Source of the DNA: Ramlibacter sp.
GTDB lineage: Bacteria; Pseudomonadota; Gammaproteobacteria; Burkholderiales; Burkholderiaceae_C
Length of the DNA stretch: 64,000 nucleotides
NCBI GenBank assembly: GCA_019635435.1
Contig: JAHBZM010000001.1
Location: forward strand, 1,488,001-1,552,000
Direction: 5' to 3'
Position numbers and translations under genes: made by a program. Below the pieces are notes generated by a model that was given only the letters and a program-made list of their open reading frames with translations, did not search any database and had not been told where the DNA came from. Shown here piece after piece: positions 44,307-52,704 of this stretch. Every line of letters starts with the position of its first letter. Position 1 is the stretch's first letter.

Positions 44307-44855
44307 GTGGCGTCCGTGACTGTCCGGGTTGAGCAAGCCGACTACGACCGCGCATGGGGTTTCGTACTCGGGCACTTGCGTCGCCAAGGCAAGACACAAA
44401 CGTCGTTGCGCCCGCTCGCCATCATCGCCTGGCTACTGTTCAGCATTCCACTTTTCGTTCTAGTCTCGGGCCCTTCGTACCTGCACGAGAGCGATCGTCA
44501 ACTGATTCGCTGGTCTGTTCTCGCGTTGGTGCTCGTGCCGTTGCTCTTCGCCTTCGGGGTAAGTCGCTTGCGAAGGGCGGATGCTCGAGCGCTTCAACCA
44601 CTCGCCCCGAGCACGGAGGAACCGCTCCACCTGGTGGCCAGCTCCACAGAGTTCTCGGCATCCACTGAAACCATGCGCGTCGCGTTTCCGTGGTCGGCCG
44701 TTTCAATCTTTGTTCTCGAGCCCCAATTTGTGGTTTTGTTGGCACCAAGAGTGGCACCATTTCCGCTACCGCTGCGGGGCACTGACGGTGAAGCCGAGTA
44801 CTACACGTTTGTGCGTCACGCACAGCAATACAAAGAGGCTGCAAGTGCGACCTAA
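44307..44855 (+). CDS. Cassette 7: YcxB-like membrane protein
   Basis: Protein of 182 residues. Two hydrophobic helices (about 38-58 and 71-90) are followed by a soluble C-terminal domain with AFPWSAVSIFVLEPQFVVLL and PFPLPLRG, an arrangement resembling YcxB-like proteins. Their function is unknown. GTG at 44307 is the first start after the junction; another GTG at 44316 is possible. Confidence 0.62.
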   Translation: MASVTVRVEQADYDRAWGFVLGHLRRQGKTQTSLRPLAIIAWLLFSIPLFVLVSGPSYLHESDRQLIRWSVLALVLVPLLFAFGVSRLRRADARALQPLAPSTEEPLHLVASSTEFSASTETMRVAFPWSAVSIFVLEPQFVVLLAPRVAPFPLPLRGTDGEAEYYTFVRHAQQYKEAASAT

Positions 44856-44927
44856 CCCCTCCATCGAGCGGACGGCTTCCAGCGGGCTTCGCCCGCTTCC
44901 AGCTGCCGCTCGTGTCGAACGTTATCG
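44850..44927 (+). other. attC site of cassette 7
   Basis: Inverse core ACCTAAC, exact complement of the cassette 5' end GTTAGGT; core GTTATCG at 44921; 78 bases, internally similar to the site at 38799. Confidence 0.88.
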
Positions 44928-44930
44928 CTC

Positions 44931-45296
44931 ATGAGCTATATCGTCGAGATCGTCCGTCCCATTGCAAAGAGCGAGGTACAGGCACTCGTAGCCGGAGACC
45001 CCGAGTTGGTGGTTACGGCCGAAGGAGAGCATTGGATGGACATCGCGTGGTCCACGGGCGAATCGACAGAGCTATTCGCCCTCGCCCAGGGCCGACTCAC
45101 ACTCACCAAGCCCAGTGACGCAGCATTTGCGAAGGGGCAGAAGATCGCTGAGAGGCTTGGTGCGGCGGTGATCGGCGAAGAAGACGAAGTCCCCGTTCGT
45201 CCAGCCACGCAGGGATCCGCCTCGGTCCGTTCCGCTTGGGCAGGGTGGCCTATCCTAGTTGTGGCTCTCGCCGCATTGCTCGTGTGGAAGTGGTGA
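44931..45296 (+). CDS. Cassette 8: hypothetical tail-anchored protein
   Basis: Protein of 121 residues, starting 4 bases after the junction. A soluble, acidic domain (about 1-98) with a compact alpha/beta look is followed by a single C-terminal hydrophobic helix (about 100-120) ending in KW, suggesting a tail anchor. No family recognised. Confidence 0.66.
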   Translation: MSYIVEIVRPIAKSEVQALVAGDPELVVTAEGEHWMDIAWSTGESTELFALAQGRLTLTKPSDAAFAKGQKIAERLGAAVIGEEDEVPVRPATQGSASVRSAWAGWPILVVALAALLVWKW

Positions 45297-45303
45297 GTAT
45301 GAG

Positions 45304-45390
45304 CGATAACTGGTCAATCGACACGGACCCACAACAGCAGGAGGCGGCTTCGCCGCTTATGTTGGTGGTCCGGTCATTTTTACGTTAGGC
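45304..45390 (+). other. attC site of cassette 8
   Basis: Inverse core CGATAAC, exact complement of GTTATCG; core GTTAGGC at 45384; 87 bases. Confidence 0.9.
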
Positions 45391-45403
45391 GTCAACAGCA
45401 CGC

Positions 45404-46192
45404 ATGCACCTCCCCCTTCGCTTCCGCGACCACTTGCACCCTCGCCCAGTGCCTTCAGGCATCGACGTGCTGTGCAAGCTTCAGCACTTCGCGATCGTCA
45501 CATACGCTGTAGACCCAGCTCGCTTCAACGGCCTCATGCCTGATCGCTTCTCCCTCGATACTGTCGAGATCGAGGGGCGTCGCAAGGCACTGATCTCAGT
45601 CGTCCCTTTCATTGACATCGACTTCACCTCAGCGAAGTACCCATTTCCCAAATTCAGAATGGGTCAGACGAACTACCGGATCTACATACAGGATCGAGAA
45701 AGCGGAGAACGCTGCGTCTGGTTCCTCGGGACAACACTTGACTCGTGGACGGTCGCTGTACCCCGCTACCTCTGGAACCTGCCATGGCATCCGGGCAAGG
45801 TGACCTTCGACTGCGAGCAGGCCTCACCTACAGGCGCCTACACCAGATATCGAATGAGTACGCGTGCCTCATGGGCGCCGGCCGAACTGGAGTTGAGCCA
45901 GGGCGTGGATAACAACCTCGATCTTCCAGGCTTCCCGGACGTCGAAACTGGACTGGTCTATCTTACCCATCCCCTTGCCGGCTTCTACCATCGCCGCGAC
46001 GGCCGGCTTGGAGCCTACCGCGTTTGGCACACCAAACTTGAGGTCGCGGGCGCTCGGTTGATTCGAGCAGACTTTGGATTGCTGAGCCGCTTGAATCTGG
46101 TACACAAGGACGAGCAGCAGTCACCTCACAGTGTTCTCGTCGAGCCGATGAATGAGTTCACCATCTACCTTCCACCGAAGGTGCTGAGTTGA
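45404..46192 (+). CDS. Cassette 9: DUF2071 (YqjF-like) protein
   Basis: Protein of 262 residues, among the largest cassette products. The first half reads as DUF2071, related to the acetoacetate decarboxylase fold: AIVTYAVDPARFNGLMPDRF, then QTNYRIYIQ and GVWFLGTTLDS-like block (RCVWFLGTTLD). The family's biochemical role is unknown. No signal peptide or membrane segment. Confidence 0.75.
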   Translation: MHLPLRFRDHLHPRPVPSGIDVLCKLQHFAIVTYAVDPARFNGLMPDRFSLDTVEIEGRRKALISVVPFIDIDFTSAKYPFPKFRMGQTNYRIYIQDRESGERCVWFLGTTLDSWTVAVPRYLWNLPWHPGKVTFDCEQASPTGAYTRYRMSTRASWAPAELELSQGVDNNLDLPGFPDVETGLVYLTHPLAGFYHRRDGRLGAYRVWHTKLEVAGARLIRADFGLLSRLNLVHKDEQQSPHSVLVEPMNEFTIYLPPKVLS

Positions 46193-46193
46193 C

Positions 46194-46325
46194 GCCTAAC
46201 CCCTCGCTCAAGCGCCGACGCCCTGGGGAAGCCACCGCTTGGCCGCTCCAGGTCAGCGTTCTAAATTGTCCTTCGGCGGCCAAGCGGCGTCCGCCTACGG
46301 TCGCGGCTTAGCTCGAACGTTAAGG
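46194..46325 (+). other. attC site of cassette 9
   Basis: Inverse core GCCTAAC, exact complement of GTTAGGC; core GTTAAGG at 46319; 132 bases with a long CCAAGCGG / CCGCTTGG stem. Longest site of the array. Confidence 0.88.
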
Positions 46326-46332
46326 CGCATCG

Positions 46333-46752
46333 ATGACGCTCACGGCGCGCATGCGTTTGACGATCTGGGCAGCGCTGTATTGGCTGCCCTTCGCATGCTT
46401 GGTACTGTACGCTGGCGCTGAGCCGGGATACCTTCCGCGTTACTCGCGCGACCCAAAATTTCTTTGGCTGGGGATCGCCATCGCATTACTTGTACTGGCA
46501 GCGCAGACAGCATTGTTTGCGTTCGTTCTACGGCTCGGCGATGGAACACGCACGCGCGGACGTCGCTTGGTTTCAGCCTGGCTGATTGCGTTTCCATTGG
46601 CTATTTTGTGGCTTATCGGTTTGCCAACCCACATGCCCGGCTTTGTCGTAGCATCGGCAGCATTCGCCCCGACTACCCTACTTCTGCTGACTGCATCGGT
46701 TCTTGGACATTTCGGCCGCGAGTGGTACAAGAACTTTCGCAATGCGCCTTAA
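46333..46752 (+). CDS. Cassette 10: membrane protein with four helices
   Basis: Protein of 139 residues: helices at about 9-28, 43-66, 81-98 and 103-122. Starts 8 bases after the junction; the stop is within the attC inverse core. No family recognised. Confidence 0.68.
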   Translation: MTLTARMRLTIWAALYWLPFACLVLYAGAEPGYLPRYSRDPKFLWLGIAIALLVLAAQTALFAFVLRLGDGTRTRGRRLVSAWLIAFPLAILWLIGLPTHMPGFVVASAAFAPTTLLLLTASVLGHFGREWYKNFRNAP

Positions 46753-46848
46753 CATGTTGATCGAGTGGACCGCCAACGGCGGGCTATGTTTTCGCCATTC
46801 TTCGGACCAGTGTGGGCCGTTGGCGTCCACTCATTGCTGACGTTAGAC
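46747..46848 (+). other. attC site of cassette 10
   Basis: Inverse core CCTTAAC, exact complement of GTTAAGG; core GTTAGAC at 46842; 102 bases with GAGTGGACCGCCAACGG mirrored by CCGTTGGCGTCCACTC. Confidence 0.9.
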
Positions 46849-46864
46849 CGCACAACCGACAGCC

Positions 46865-47641
46865 ATGCCTAAGTCGTTACGCTCGCTTGACGATCATGTT
46901 CAGGATACGCTCGATGCACGTCGAAGGGTTCAGTCCGGTCGATTTCAACCCGTGGCCCCTGGACCGGAGCGCGTCGCCGATGTTGTCGCCAGTTCATGCG
47001 CCGCTGTCGCGGAAGCGTTTGTTGGCGAGGGTTTCCGATGGTCCAAGAGTGGACTTCGATTTTCGCGGAAGGTCGGACCATTCACGCACGTCGTGTCCTT
47101 TCAAGCCGATGGAGCCAATTCGTCTGGCTCCCATGTGGGCGTCGCCATACACGCTCAAACGAAGTGCAGTGAACTGGCCACGTGGCGCGAAGCAAATGGA
47201 GTTACCACAGGCGACAATATCTGGATCTCGCAGATCGGATACCTCTCGCCAGCGCATGAGTACCTAAAATGGCAGCTTGTCGATCCCGCCACGCGACAAG
47301 CAGAAGTAGCTTCCATGGTGAAAACTATCCATGAGTTGGCCATACCGGCGTTCGATGTGTGTCGCACCAAGCAAGGCCTATCGGCGCGTCTTCTCGAACG
47401 TCGCGAGATCACTTGGATCCCCGACTGGGCGGTAGACGTTGCCCTTTGGGTTGGAAACAAAGCAGCAGGCGAGGCTCTGGTTCTCGCGAAGCTTGCGTCG
47501 CCGCCGGACCTGACAGGTCGATTCATGGAGTTCTCTCGAATCGAGGCTTCAACGCCCTCGTTAACCAGGCCCGCCGACAGAACTCATTGCTTGGCGTGGG
47601 TTGCTCGAAAGCACGGCTTGCAAGTGCCCAGTGGGGTCTAA
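46865..47641 (+). CDS. Cassette 11: hypothetical protein, possibly DUF4304-like
   Basis: Protein of 258 residues, soluble. The N-terminal half (GFRWSKSGLRFSRKVGPF, VVSFQADGANSSGSHVGV) resembles DUF4304-type proteins often found in polymorphic-toxin immunity contexts; this is a weak, motif-level impression. Stop lies in the attC inverse core. Confidence 0.6.
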   Translation: MPKSLRSLDDHVQDTLDARRRVQSGRFQPVAPGPERVADVVASSCAAVAEAFVGEGFRWSKSGLRFSRKVGPFTHVVSFQADGANSSGSHVGVAIHAQTKCSELATWREANGVTTGDNIWISQIGYLSPAHEYLKWQLVDPATRQAEVASMVKTIHELAIPAFDVCRTKQGLSARLLERREITWIPDWAVDVALWVGNKAAGEALVLAKLASPPDLTGRFMEFSRIEASTPSLTRPADRTHCLAWVARKHGLQVPSGV

Positions 47642-47722
47642 CATGCCAATCGACACGGATCCACAACAGCAGGAGGCGGCTTCGCCGCAAGTGTTGGTGG
47701 TCCGGTCATTTTTACGTTAAAT
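47636..47722 (+). other. attC site of cassette 11
   Basis: Inverse core GTCTAAC, exact complement of GTTAGAC; core GTTAAAT at 47716; 87 bases. Confidence 0.9.
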
Positions 47723-47725
47723 GAC

Positions 47726-47950
47726 ATGAAACGACGGTCGCGCTCAGGAACAGCAGATCACGCCGACGAAGCGTCAAAGATGTCGCGGGCGGAAATTGAT
47801 CCTCAAATTCAACGTTGTTTATGGGGCGCGGAAAATGGTGGTACGTCGCAAGGACGTAAGTCGTTTTTTAAGCGGCTGGTATGGCTGGAGCAGCAACGCG
47901 ATGAGTTATTTGAAGTAGCTGCCTCAAGGCGGGCGTTTCGGGAGCGGTAG
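47726..47950 (+). CDS. Cassette 12: small basic hypothetical protein
   Basis: Protein of 74 residues, hydrophilic and rich in Arg, Lys and Glu, with a probable helical C-terminal half (KRLVWLEQQRDELFEVAASR). No family recognised. Start 4 bases after the junction. Confidence 0.6.
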   Translation: MKRRSRSGTADHADEASKMSRAEIDPQIQRCLWGAENGGTSQGRKSFFKRLVWLEQQRDELFEVAASRRAFRER

Positions 47951-47960
47951 GTATGCTGTC

Positions 47961-48062
47961 ATTTAACAGGGTCGTCGAATGGACCAACAGCGGCGGCCAG
48001 CGTGGTTGCTATTCTTCAATACAGAGTGCGCCGTTGTGGTCCACTCACGGCCAACGTTGAGC
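47961..48062 (+). other. attC site of cassette 12
   Basis: Inverse core ATTTAAC, exact complement of GTTAAAT; core GTTGAGC at 48056; 102 bases. Confidence 0.9.
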
Positions 48063-48066
48063 GTCA

Positions 48067-48273
48067 ATGAGCAAGTCTAGTGAGTCACGCACGACACTAA
48101 TCAGCGGGGCGAGGACGTCGCTGTTCTTATTATTAGTAGGCGTGGTCCTATTTGGGGTAGCCTTGCTTCTTCCGTGGGCTTGGCTTCGGTACGTGTTTAT
48201 TGCCATAGCTACCGCTTGTCTTATCGTCAGCAAATGGCTGTCATATATGGAGGGAACTGATCGTGACGCTTAA
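48067..48273 (+). CDS. Cassette 13: two-helix membrane protein
   Basis: Protein of 68 residues with two hydrophobic helices (about 17-36 and 40-58) and charged ends. Third-smallest gene in the array and no family recognised. Confidence 0.64.
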   Translation: MSKSSESRTTLISGARTSLFLLLVGVVLFGVALLLPWAWLRYVFIAIATACLIVSKWLSYMEGTDRDA

Positions 48274-48354
48274 CAAGTCGCTCGGCGCGGAAAGGCAAGT
48301 GCAGGTTGCGGCTTCGTCACGCGTGTTGTGTGCCGGTCAGCTTCAACGTTATGC
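48268..48354 (+). other. attC site of cassette 13
   Basis: Inverse core GCTTAAC (one G-T wobble against GTTGAGC); core GTTATGC at 48348; 87 bases. Confidence 0.86.
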
Positions 48355-48399
48355 CTCACGCCAGCCATCCAAGGCATGCTAATCGCAACAGGAGAATCA

Positions 48400-48819
48400 A
48401 TGCGTCAATACCTATTCGTCGCGCTTGCCCTTCTCTCCAACTCAGTGCTTGCGCAAGAGTTCGACTGGGCGCTACTAGCTGGGAAGTGGGCCGAGAGCAC
48501 AAAGCACCAGTTTGGCTGCCGCCCGGACAACCTACACCAGACCTTTGAGGTCAGCTCCGACCGCAAGACGCTCAAGCTGAAGAATGATCGTCGCTGGAAG
48601 ATCGGGACGGGCGCAGAAGTCACCGAGTACAGCGCTGCAATCATTCGTACGCAAGGAAACTCACTGATTATCAAATACGGGCCGGAACTTCAAGGCATTC
48701 CTCCTGAGTACCGCGAGTGGGAGATGCGCTTCATCGGCCCAGGAACGTACCGCTGGCGGGCGACGTCGTGGGCACCAGATCAGTTCAACGACGTCATCGG
48801 CGTCAAGTGCGCACAGTGA
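48400..48819 (+). CDS. Cassette 14: exported hypothetical protein
   Basis: Protein of 139 residues. N-terminal Sec signal peptide (residues 1-18, cleavage after SVLA). ATG at 48400 has GGAGA 5 bases upstream, a good ribosome site inside the cassette. The mature part is a small beta-rich domain with two Cys (FGCRP and the C-terminal KCAQ) that could form a disulfide. No family recognised. Confidence 0.7.
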   Translation: MRQYLFVALALLSNSVLAQEFDWALLAGKWAESTKHQFGCRPDNLHQTFEVSSDRKTLKLKNDRRWKIGTGAEVTEYSAAIIRTQGNSLIIKYGPELQGIPPEYREWEMRFIGPGTYRWRATSWAPDQFNDVIGVKCAQ

Positions 48820-48820
48820 G

Positions 48821-48946
48821 GCCTAGCCCTTCGCTCGAGCGGACTCGCACCGACATGGCACTTGGCCCGCGAGGCTGTTCAGGTCATCCTCCGCCTCGCG
48901 GGCCAAGCGCCGCGCCGGCGCTCCCCGCTCAGCTCAAACGTTAGGC
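48821..48946 (+). other. attC site of cassette 14
   Basis: Inverse core GCCTAGC is mutated (AAC to AGC); core GTTAGGC at 48940; 126 bases with CTTGGCCCGCGAGGC / GCCTCGCGGGCCAAG stem. Confidence 0.8.
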
Positions 48947-48961
48947 GTCACAACCCACATC

Positions 48962-49534
48962 ATGCACCGCTACCCCGTCGCCTTCTTGCTGTCCATACTC
49001 GCTGCGTGCACGGACAGCGGTGGGTACTACCTTGAGGTGAAGCCGGCGGGTGCGGCATCCGCCGCTTCTGTGGCTGCTTCCTCAGACGACAGAAACCTAG
49101 TTCTCCCTCTGGAAGTCGACCAGCAGGTCGCGGCGACCTTCGTTCGAATTGGCTTTGCACTGAACAAGGGTCAGAGGTTTCAATCCACAGAGTTTCTGAC
49201 TCCTCGTCTAAGAACCTCTCAAGCCGCTCAACTGATCAGTTTGGTCACGCAGTACAACGAATTTAACGGTCAGCGCGTCGCAGCAGCGGTCGAGAAGCTG
49301 CGTGGTCGAGTCTCTGGCGTCGAGTTTGGCCGGGAAGGCTCGCCCGTCCTCTATATCGAACTTCCCTACTGGACTCATCAGCGCGAAGAAGCCACACCTA
49401 CCGGAATGGGGGTGAAGATCCCCGACGCGGACAATGACAAGTTAGTTGCGGAACTGAGGCGGGTTTTTGTTGGCGAGCTAAAGGCAGATGAGTTCTCTGT
49501 CAACAGACGTCGAGTCCGGGTCTGGTGGGACTGA
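48962..49534 (+). CDS. Cassette 15: lipoprotein
   Basis: Protein of 190 residues with a lipoprotein signal: hydrophobic stretch then lipobox LAAC with Cys at residue 16. The mature protein is unrecognised, with a region of regular helices (about 85-125). Likely anchored in the outer or inner membrane after lipidation. Confidence 0.72.
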   Translation: MHRYPVAFLLSILAACTDSGGYYLEVKPAGAASAASVAASSDDRNLVLPLEVDQQVAATFVRIGFALNKGQRFQSTEFLTPRLRTSQAAQLISLVTQYNEFNGQRVAAAVEKLRGRVSGVEFGREGSPVLYIELPYWTHQREEATPTGMGVKIPDADNDKLVAELRRVFVGELKADEFSVNRRRVRVWWD

Positions 49535-49541
49535 CAGTGCC

Positions 49542-49652
49542 GCCTAACACCTTGGTCAACCGGACACGCCACGGCATGCCGTCGCCCGGCTTCATTTCAT
49601 TCTTGCCGGGCGCCGTCACACCGCGTTATGCCGGTTACCGCGAACGTTAAAG
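49542..49652 (+). other. attC site of cassette 15
   Basis: Inverse core GCCTAAC, exact complement of GTTAGGC; core GTTAAAG at 49646; 111 bases with CGCCCGGC / GCCGGGCG stem. Confidence 0.88.
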
Positions 49653-49655
49653 CGC

Positions 49656-50147
49656 ATGAAAGACAACTCCGCCGTTTCGTCCGACTTTGCGGTAGCAGCC
49701 CGGGGTTATTGCCAATGGTGCGAATCGTCTGCTTCGGAACGCAGCGATTCGCTGGCGGCCTACTGGCTGAGTCAGTTGTACTCACTGGCGCTTCTTCTTC
49801 CGAAAGTCGAGCCGGAGAACGAAGACGGACTGCCGTAACTTCCTGCCGCAGCGCTAATGGCTGCCACTGCAAACTTGGCTGCGTTCGCTGGCAGGTACTA
49901 CCGTGAGGTCTTTGACCCCGATCCTCTACTTGACGATGAACCCTGCATGGGCGATGTCAGTGATGACCTGCTAGATAGCTACAAAGATGTCCGCGCTGGC
50001 TTGGTGCTCTACGAGCGTGGTGAGACCAATGAAGCGCGGTGGCACTGGTCATTTCTACATCGCATTCACTGGGGTCGTCATGCTGTCGGCGCCCTGTATG
50101 CATTACATTACCTAGCAATCTCGCAGGGGAGTGAGAATGCACGTTAA
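49656..50147 (+). pseudogene. Cassette 16: DUF5063-like gene split by in-frame TAA
   Basis: The frame opens at ATG 49656 (60 residues to TAA at 49836) and resumes in the same frame without interruption to 50147, including ATG at 49857 (96 residues). Joined, the 162-residue product resembles DUF5063 proteins: FAVAARGYCQWCES at the N-terminus and YKDVRAGLVLYERGE in the second half. TAA replacing a sense codon such as GAA or CAA by one base explains the split. Alternatively both halves are translated separately. Confidence 0.65.
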
Positions 50148-50228
50148 CTGGTTGGCCCACACAGACACACAGCAGCAGGTTGCCGCTGCGCGGCGCTTCC
50201 TGCGTGCTGGTGGCCTCCGACGTTATGT
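50142..50228 (+). other. attC site of cassette 16
   Basis: Inverse core CGTTAAC (one mismatch to the complement of GTTAAAG); core GTTATGT at 50222; 87 bases. Confidence 0.84.
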
Positions 50229-50255
50229 CTCGTTGAACAGGGAAGGAGCGCTGTA

Positions 50256-50894
50256 ATGGGTCTCGCGGTGTCAGTTGGGCTGCTAGCCGATCTTCTTCAG
50301 AACGATCCTGAAGGCGCGGAGTGGCTAGTGGGTTCGATAGCGGTAGTGAACCGAGTATTGGAGGACTCAGGGTTGCCGGTCCATACGGAACCCCGGGAAC
50401 TCGTACCTGTTCCAACTCGCTCATCCATCGGCGGGTTCCCATACTCGTTCATTCACTATCTCAGGCGCGCGTATGCGCATGGGATGGCCGATCCATCGTG
50501 GAGAGCAACGCCTCTGCCCGAAGATTCGGACCCAAGTACCGATGCAGTACTTGAAGCCGAGACTGAGCAGTTCTCTAGCCATTTGTTGTGCCATTCGGAT
50601 TGCGAAGGGTACTACGTGCCAATAGACTTTCCCGAAGTGCTGTTTGACGAAAGTGGGCAGTTGCCAGGAGGCATGTTGGGCTCGTCGCAGCGATTGATGG
50701 GGGAGCTTATTGCAGTGGCGCCCGCCCTGTGCATTCAGCTACTAAATGGCGAACTGTCGGATGAGGAGGCAAGTCGAATTGATGGAGTCTCTTGCTCCGG
50801 GGAGGGATTGTCTCGGGAGTATTGTTCTTGGCTGGCTCTCTACGAGGCGGCGCGGATCAGCATTGCGCAGAAGGCGTTGATCGCCTTCACGTAG
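50256..50894 (+). CDS. Cassette 17: conserved hypothetical protein
   Basis: Soluble acidic protein of 212 residues. Reading features: FPYSFIHYLRRAYAH, LLCHSDCEGYYVPIDF and LPGGMLGSSQRL, which I recall from unnamed hypothetical proteins of actinobacteria and myxobacteria. GAAGGAG lies about 8 bases before the ATG. Function unknown. Confidence 0.7.
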   Translation: MGLAVSVGLLADLLQNDPEGAEWLVGSIAVVNRVLEDSGLPVHTEPRELVPVPTRSSIGGFPYSFIHYLRRAYAHGMADPSWRATPLPEDSDPSTDAVLEAETEQFSSHLLCHSDCEGYYVPIDFPEVLFDESGQLPGGMLGSSQRLMGELIAVAPALCIQLLNGELSDEEASRIDGVSCSGEGLSREYCSWLALYEAARISIAQKALIAFT

Positions 50895-50899
50895 ATGAG

Positions 50900-50986
50900 A
50901 CATAACAGGTTGCTAGTCACGGACACGCAGCAGCATATTGCCGCTTCGCGGCAGTCGCTGAGTGCCGGACAGCGTCAACGTTAGAC
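50900..50986 (+). other. attC site of cassette 17
   Basis: Inverse core ACATAAC, exact complement of GTTATGT; core GTTAGAC at 50980; 87 bases. Confidence 0.9.
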
Positions 50987-50989
50987 CTT

Positions 50990-51367
50990 ATGCTCACTTC
51001 GTTCTGGCAATGGCTTGCCTCAAACGCTGCGACCGTCGGTGTACTTCTCGGTGCAGTGCCCACTATTTGGGCGATTGTGCAGTTCATCCTCAATAAGCGT
51101 GCCGAGGCAGAGCGTCAACAGTTCGAGACCTACCACTCTCTCATCAAGCAACTGGTCGAGCGCGAAGATCCTAACCAACCTCTCAAGCTTGACCGCCAGA
51201 TCGCCATCATTTTCGAACTACGCAACTTCAAGCGGTACTACCCAGTAACCTTGCGCATCTTCAAAGGGTTGAAGCAAGACTGGGCGGAGTACGGTCCGGA
51301 GTTGAAGCGTTCGCGCTTGCAGGAGGAACTCGACCTTGCCATTGAGTTCATTGGCCGAAAGGTCTAA
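50990..51367 (+). CDS. Cassette 18: membrane-anchored hypothetical protein
   Basis: Protein of 125 residues: one N-terminal helix (about 13-35) then a charged, mostly helical cytoplasmic domain (RAEAERQQFETYHSLIKQL and onwards). No family recognised. Starts 4 bases after the junction. Confidence 0.66.
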   Translation: MLTSFWQWLASNAATVGVLLGAVPTIWAIVQFILNKRAEAERQQFETYHSLIKQLVEREDPNQPLKLDRQIAIIFELRNFKRYYPVTLRIFKGLKQDWAEYGPELKRSRLQEELDLAIEFIGRKV

Positions 51368-51439
51368 TCCCTCGTTGCATCCGACGTGCTGCGGCTGGCT
51401 TCGCCAGCCTTCGCGCGCGGGTGAACTCCAACGTTAGAC
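51362..51439 (+). other. attC site of cassette 18
   Basis: Inverse core GTCTAAT (one mismatch to the complement of GTTAGAC); core GTTAGAC at 51433; 78 bases with GGCTGGC/GCCAGCC stem. Confidence 0.84.
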
Positions 51440-51445
51440 CGCACT

Positions 51446-51841
51446 ATGAAGCGCGGCTCACTCGTCCAAGCGGTCTTGATTTCTGGTGTTTGCGCATTGC
51501 TCGCGGCAAAGTTTCCCTCTCTGGCCGATGCCGATGCACCGGCGTTTTCCTGGATTGGCTCTTTGGTCGGCGCGGCCATAGCTCTCTTTGCAATTTTCGT
51601 CGGTTCGTTCGTGTCCTCGGTGAACCGAGACTACGAGCCGCCGGGCACCCGGCGCGAATTGTTCCTATTGCGCGCAGCCATTCTTTGTTTGTGTGTTGCC
51701 GTAACAAGTTTCACGGCCTACCTCTACTTTCCACTCCTCCTGTTCAAGGTAACTATGGGAACTGGAGTCGTGGCAGGCGTCGCTTCAATCTTCCTTGGGC
51801 TCATCGCTAAGGTCGTGCCTCCCGGCGGGCGTGATGTTTAA
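51446..51841 (+). CDS. Cassette 19: membrane protein with four helices
   Basis: Protein of 131 residues, helices at about 5-24, 33-56, 72-95 and 102-122. A short polar loop RDYEPPGTRREL lies between helices 2 and 3. No family recognised. Confidence 0.66.
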   Translation: MKRGSLVQAVLISGVCALLAAKFPSLADADAPAFSWIGSLVGAAIALFAIFVGSFVSSVNRDYEPPGTRRELFLLRAAILCLCVAVTSFTAYLYFPLLLFKVTMGTGVVAGVASIFLGLIAKVVPPGGRDV

Positions 51842-51922
51842 CATTTCGCTCGGCACGGACACGAAGCAGCATAATGCCGCTGCGCGGCGCTTGCTGCGTG
51901 CCGGGCAGCTTCGACGTTAGAA
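51836..51922 (+). other. attC site of cassette 19
   Basis: Inverse core GTTTAAC (one mismatch to the complement of GTTAGAC); core GTTAGAA at 51916; 87 bases. Confidence 0.85.
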
Positions 51923-51925
51923 ACC

Positions 51926-52270
51926 ATGCTTGGACCGTGCGCCTCGATGGAAGCGAAGACTCGGAATACTCTCATCTGGTTCGCGCTGAACATTGCATTG
52001 GCGGCCGCGTTCCTTGCGGTGGCATCCATGTGGTGGGTACCCTCAGAGCTTGCGGACATCCCAGGAGCGGCGTGGCCCTATGCCCTCGGCTGGGGCTTCA
52101 GTGCCCTACCGATCGTCGTGGGCTCTTTGGTTTTGAATCTCGTAGTTCTCGCATGGGCCGCTCATCGCCGCCGCTCGCGCGGTGCGCTTCCCATATGGCG
52201 GGTGGGATGGATGCTTGTGCTCCTGTGGGTTTGCGCTCTCATCATGGACGGGAGCAGGCATGGTTCCTAG
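51926..52270 (+). CDS. Cassette 20: membrane protein with three helices
   Basis: Protein of 114 residues with helices at about 15-37, 50-78 and 90-107, and a basic loop HRRRSRG. An internal ATG at 51947 is an alternative start. No family recognised. Confidence 0.62.
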   Translation: MLGPCASMEAKTRNTLIWFALNIALAAAFLAVASMWWVPSELADIPGAAWPYALGWGFSALPIVVGSLVLNLVVLAWAAHRRRSRGALPIWRVGWMLVLLWVCALIMDGSRHGS

Positions 52271-52329
52271 CAGGTTCTTCGACGCGGACATGCTCCGGCG
52301 AAGCGCGCCGGTCAACTCCGACGTTAGAC
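52265..52329 (+). other. attC site of cassette 20
   Basis: Inverse core TCCTAGC (degenerate), core GTTAGAC at 52323; 65 bases ending CCGGTCAACTCCGAC. Confidence 0.75.
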
Positions 52330-52406
52330 GACACTCCCAGCAATGCGCTGCTTGACATTCCACTCTGGTCCCTGGTCCCTGGTCTCGGCCCAACCTCGCC
52401 GTAAGA

Positions 52407-52703
52407 ATGCTCCGCCGAATTCTGGCGCGAGCGAATCCTGACTTCGACTCCGCCTACGCGCGCGTTGAGAACTGGTGGCTCGAGCTGGACGAAAACAACA
52501 ATGTTTGCCGGGAGCTGGCCTTCGATGCCTCTGGCCAGCCCATTGCAGCATCGCCTCTTGGAGACAACACCGGCATCTTCACTGATCTTGGAGGCGCACC
52601 GAATGGCTGGGGTGCTGCTGTTGACCCGTCGGAGTTCGAACGGGTGTGGCTACGCTTCGAGCAAGAGTGGGCCACCAGAACGCGGGGACGCCGTGCTGTC
52701 TAA
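52407..52703 (+). CDS. Cassette 21: hypothetical protein
   Basis: Soluble protein of 98 residues with WWLELDENNNVCRELAFDAS and a C-terminal WLRFEQEWATR helix. An unusual 77-base leader separates the junction from the ATG. The pattern of a small alpha/beta domain resembles single-domain immunity-type proteins, but no family is recognised. Confidence 0.6.
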   Translation: MLRRILARANPDFDSAYARVENWWLELDENNNVCRELAFDASGQPIAASPLGDNTGIFTDLGGAPNGWGAAVDPSEFERVWLRFEQEWATRTRGRRAV

Positions 52704-52704
52704 C
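52698..52704 (+). other. attC inverse core of cassette 21
   Basis: GTCTAAC, exact complement of the cassette 5' end GTTAGAC. The rest of the site is degenerate; the next recognisable core is GTTAGCC at 53000. Confidence 0.7.
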
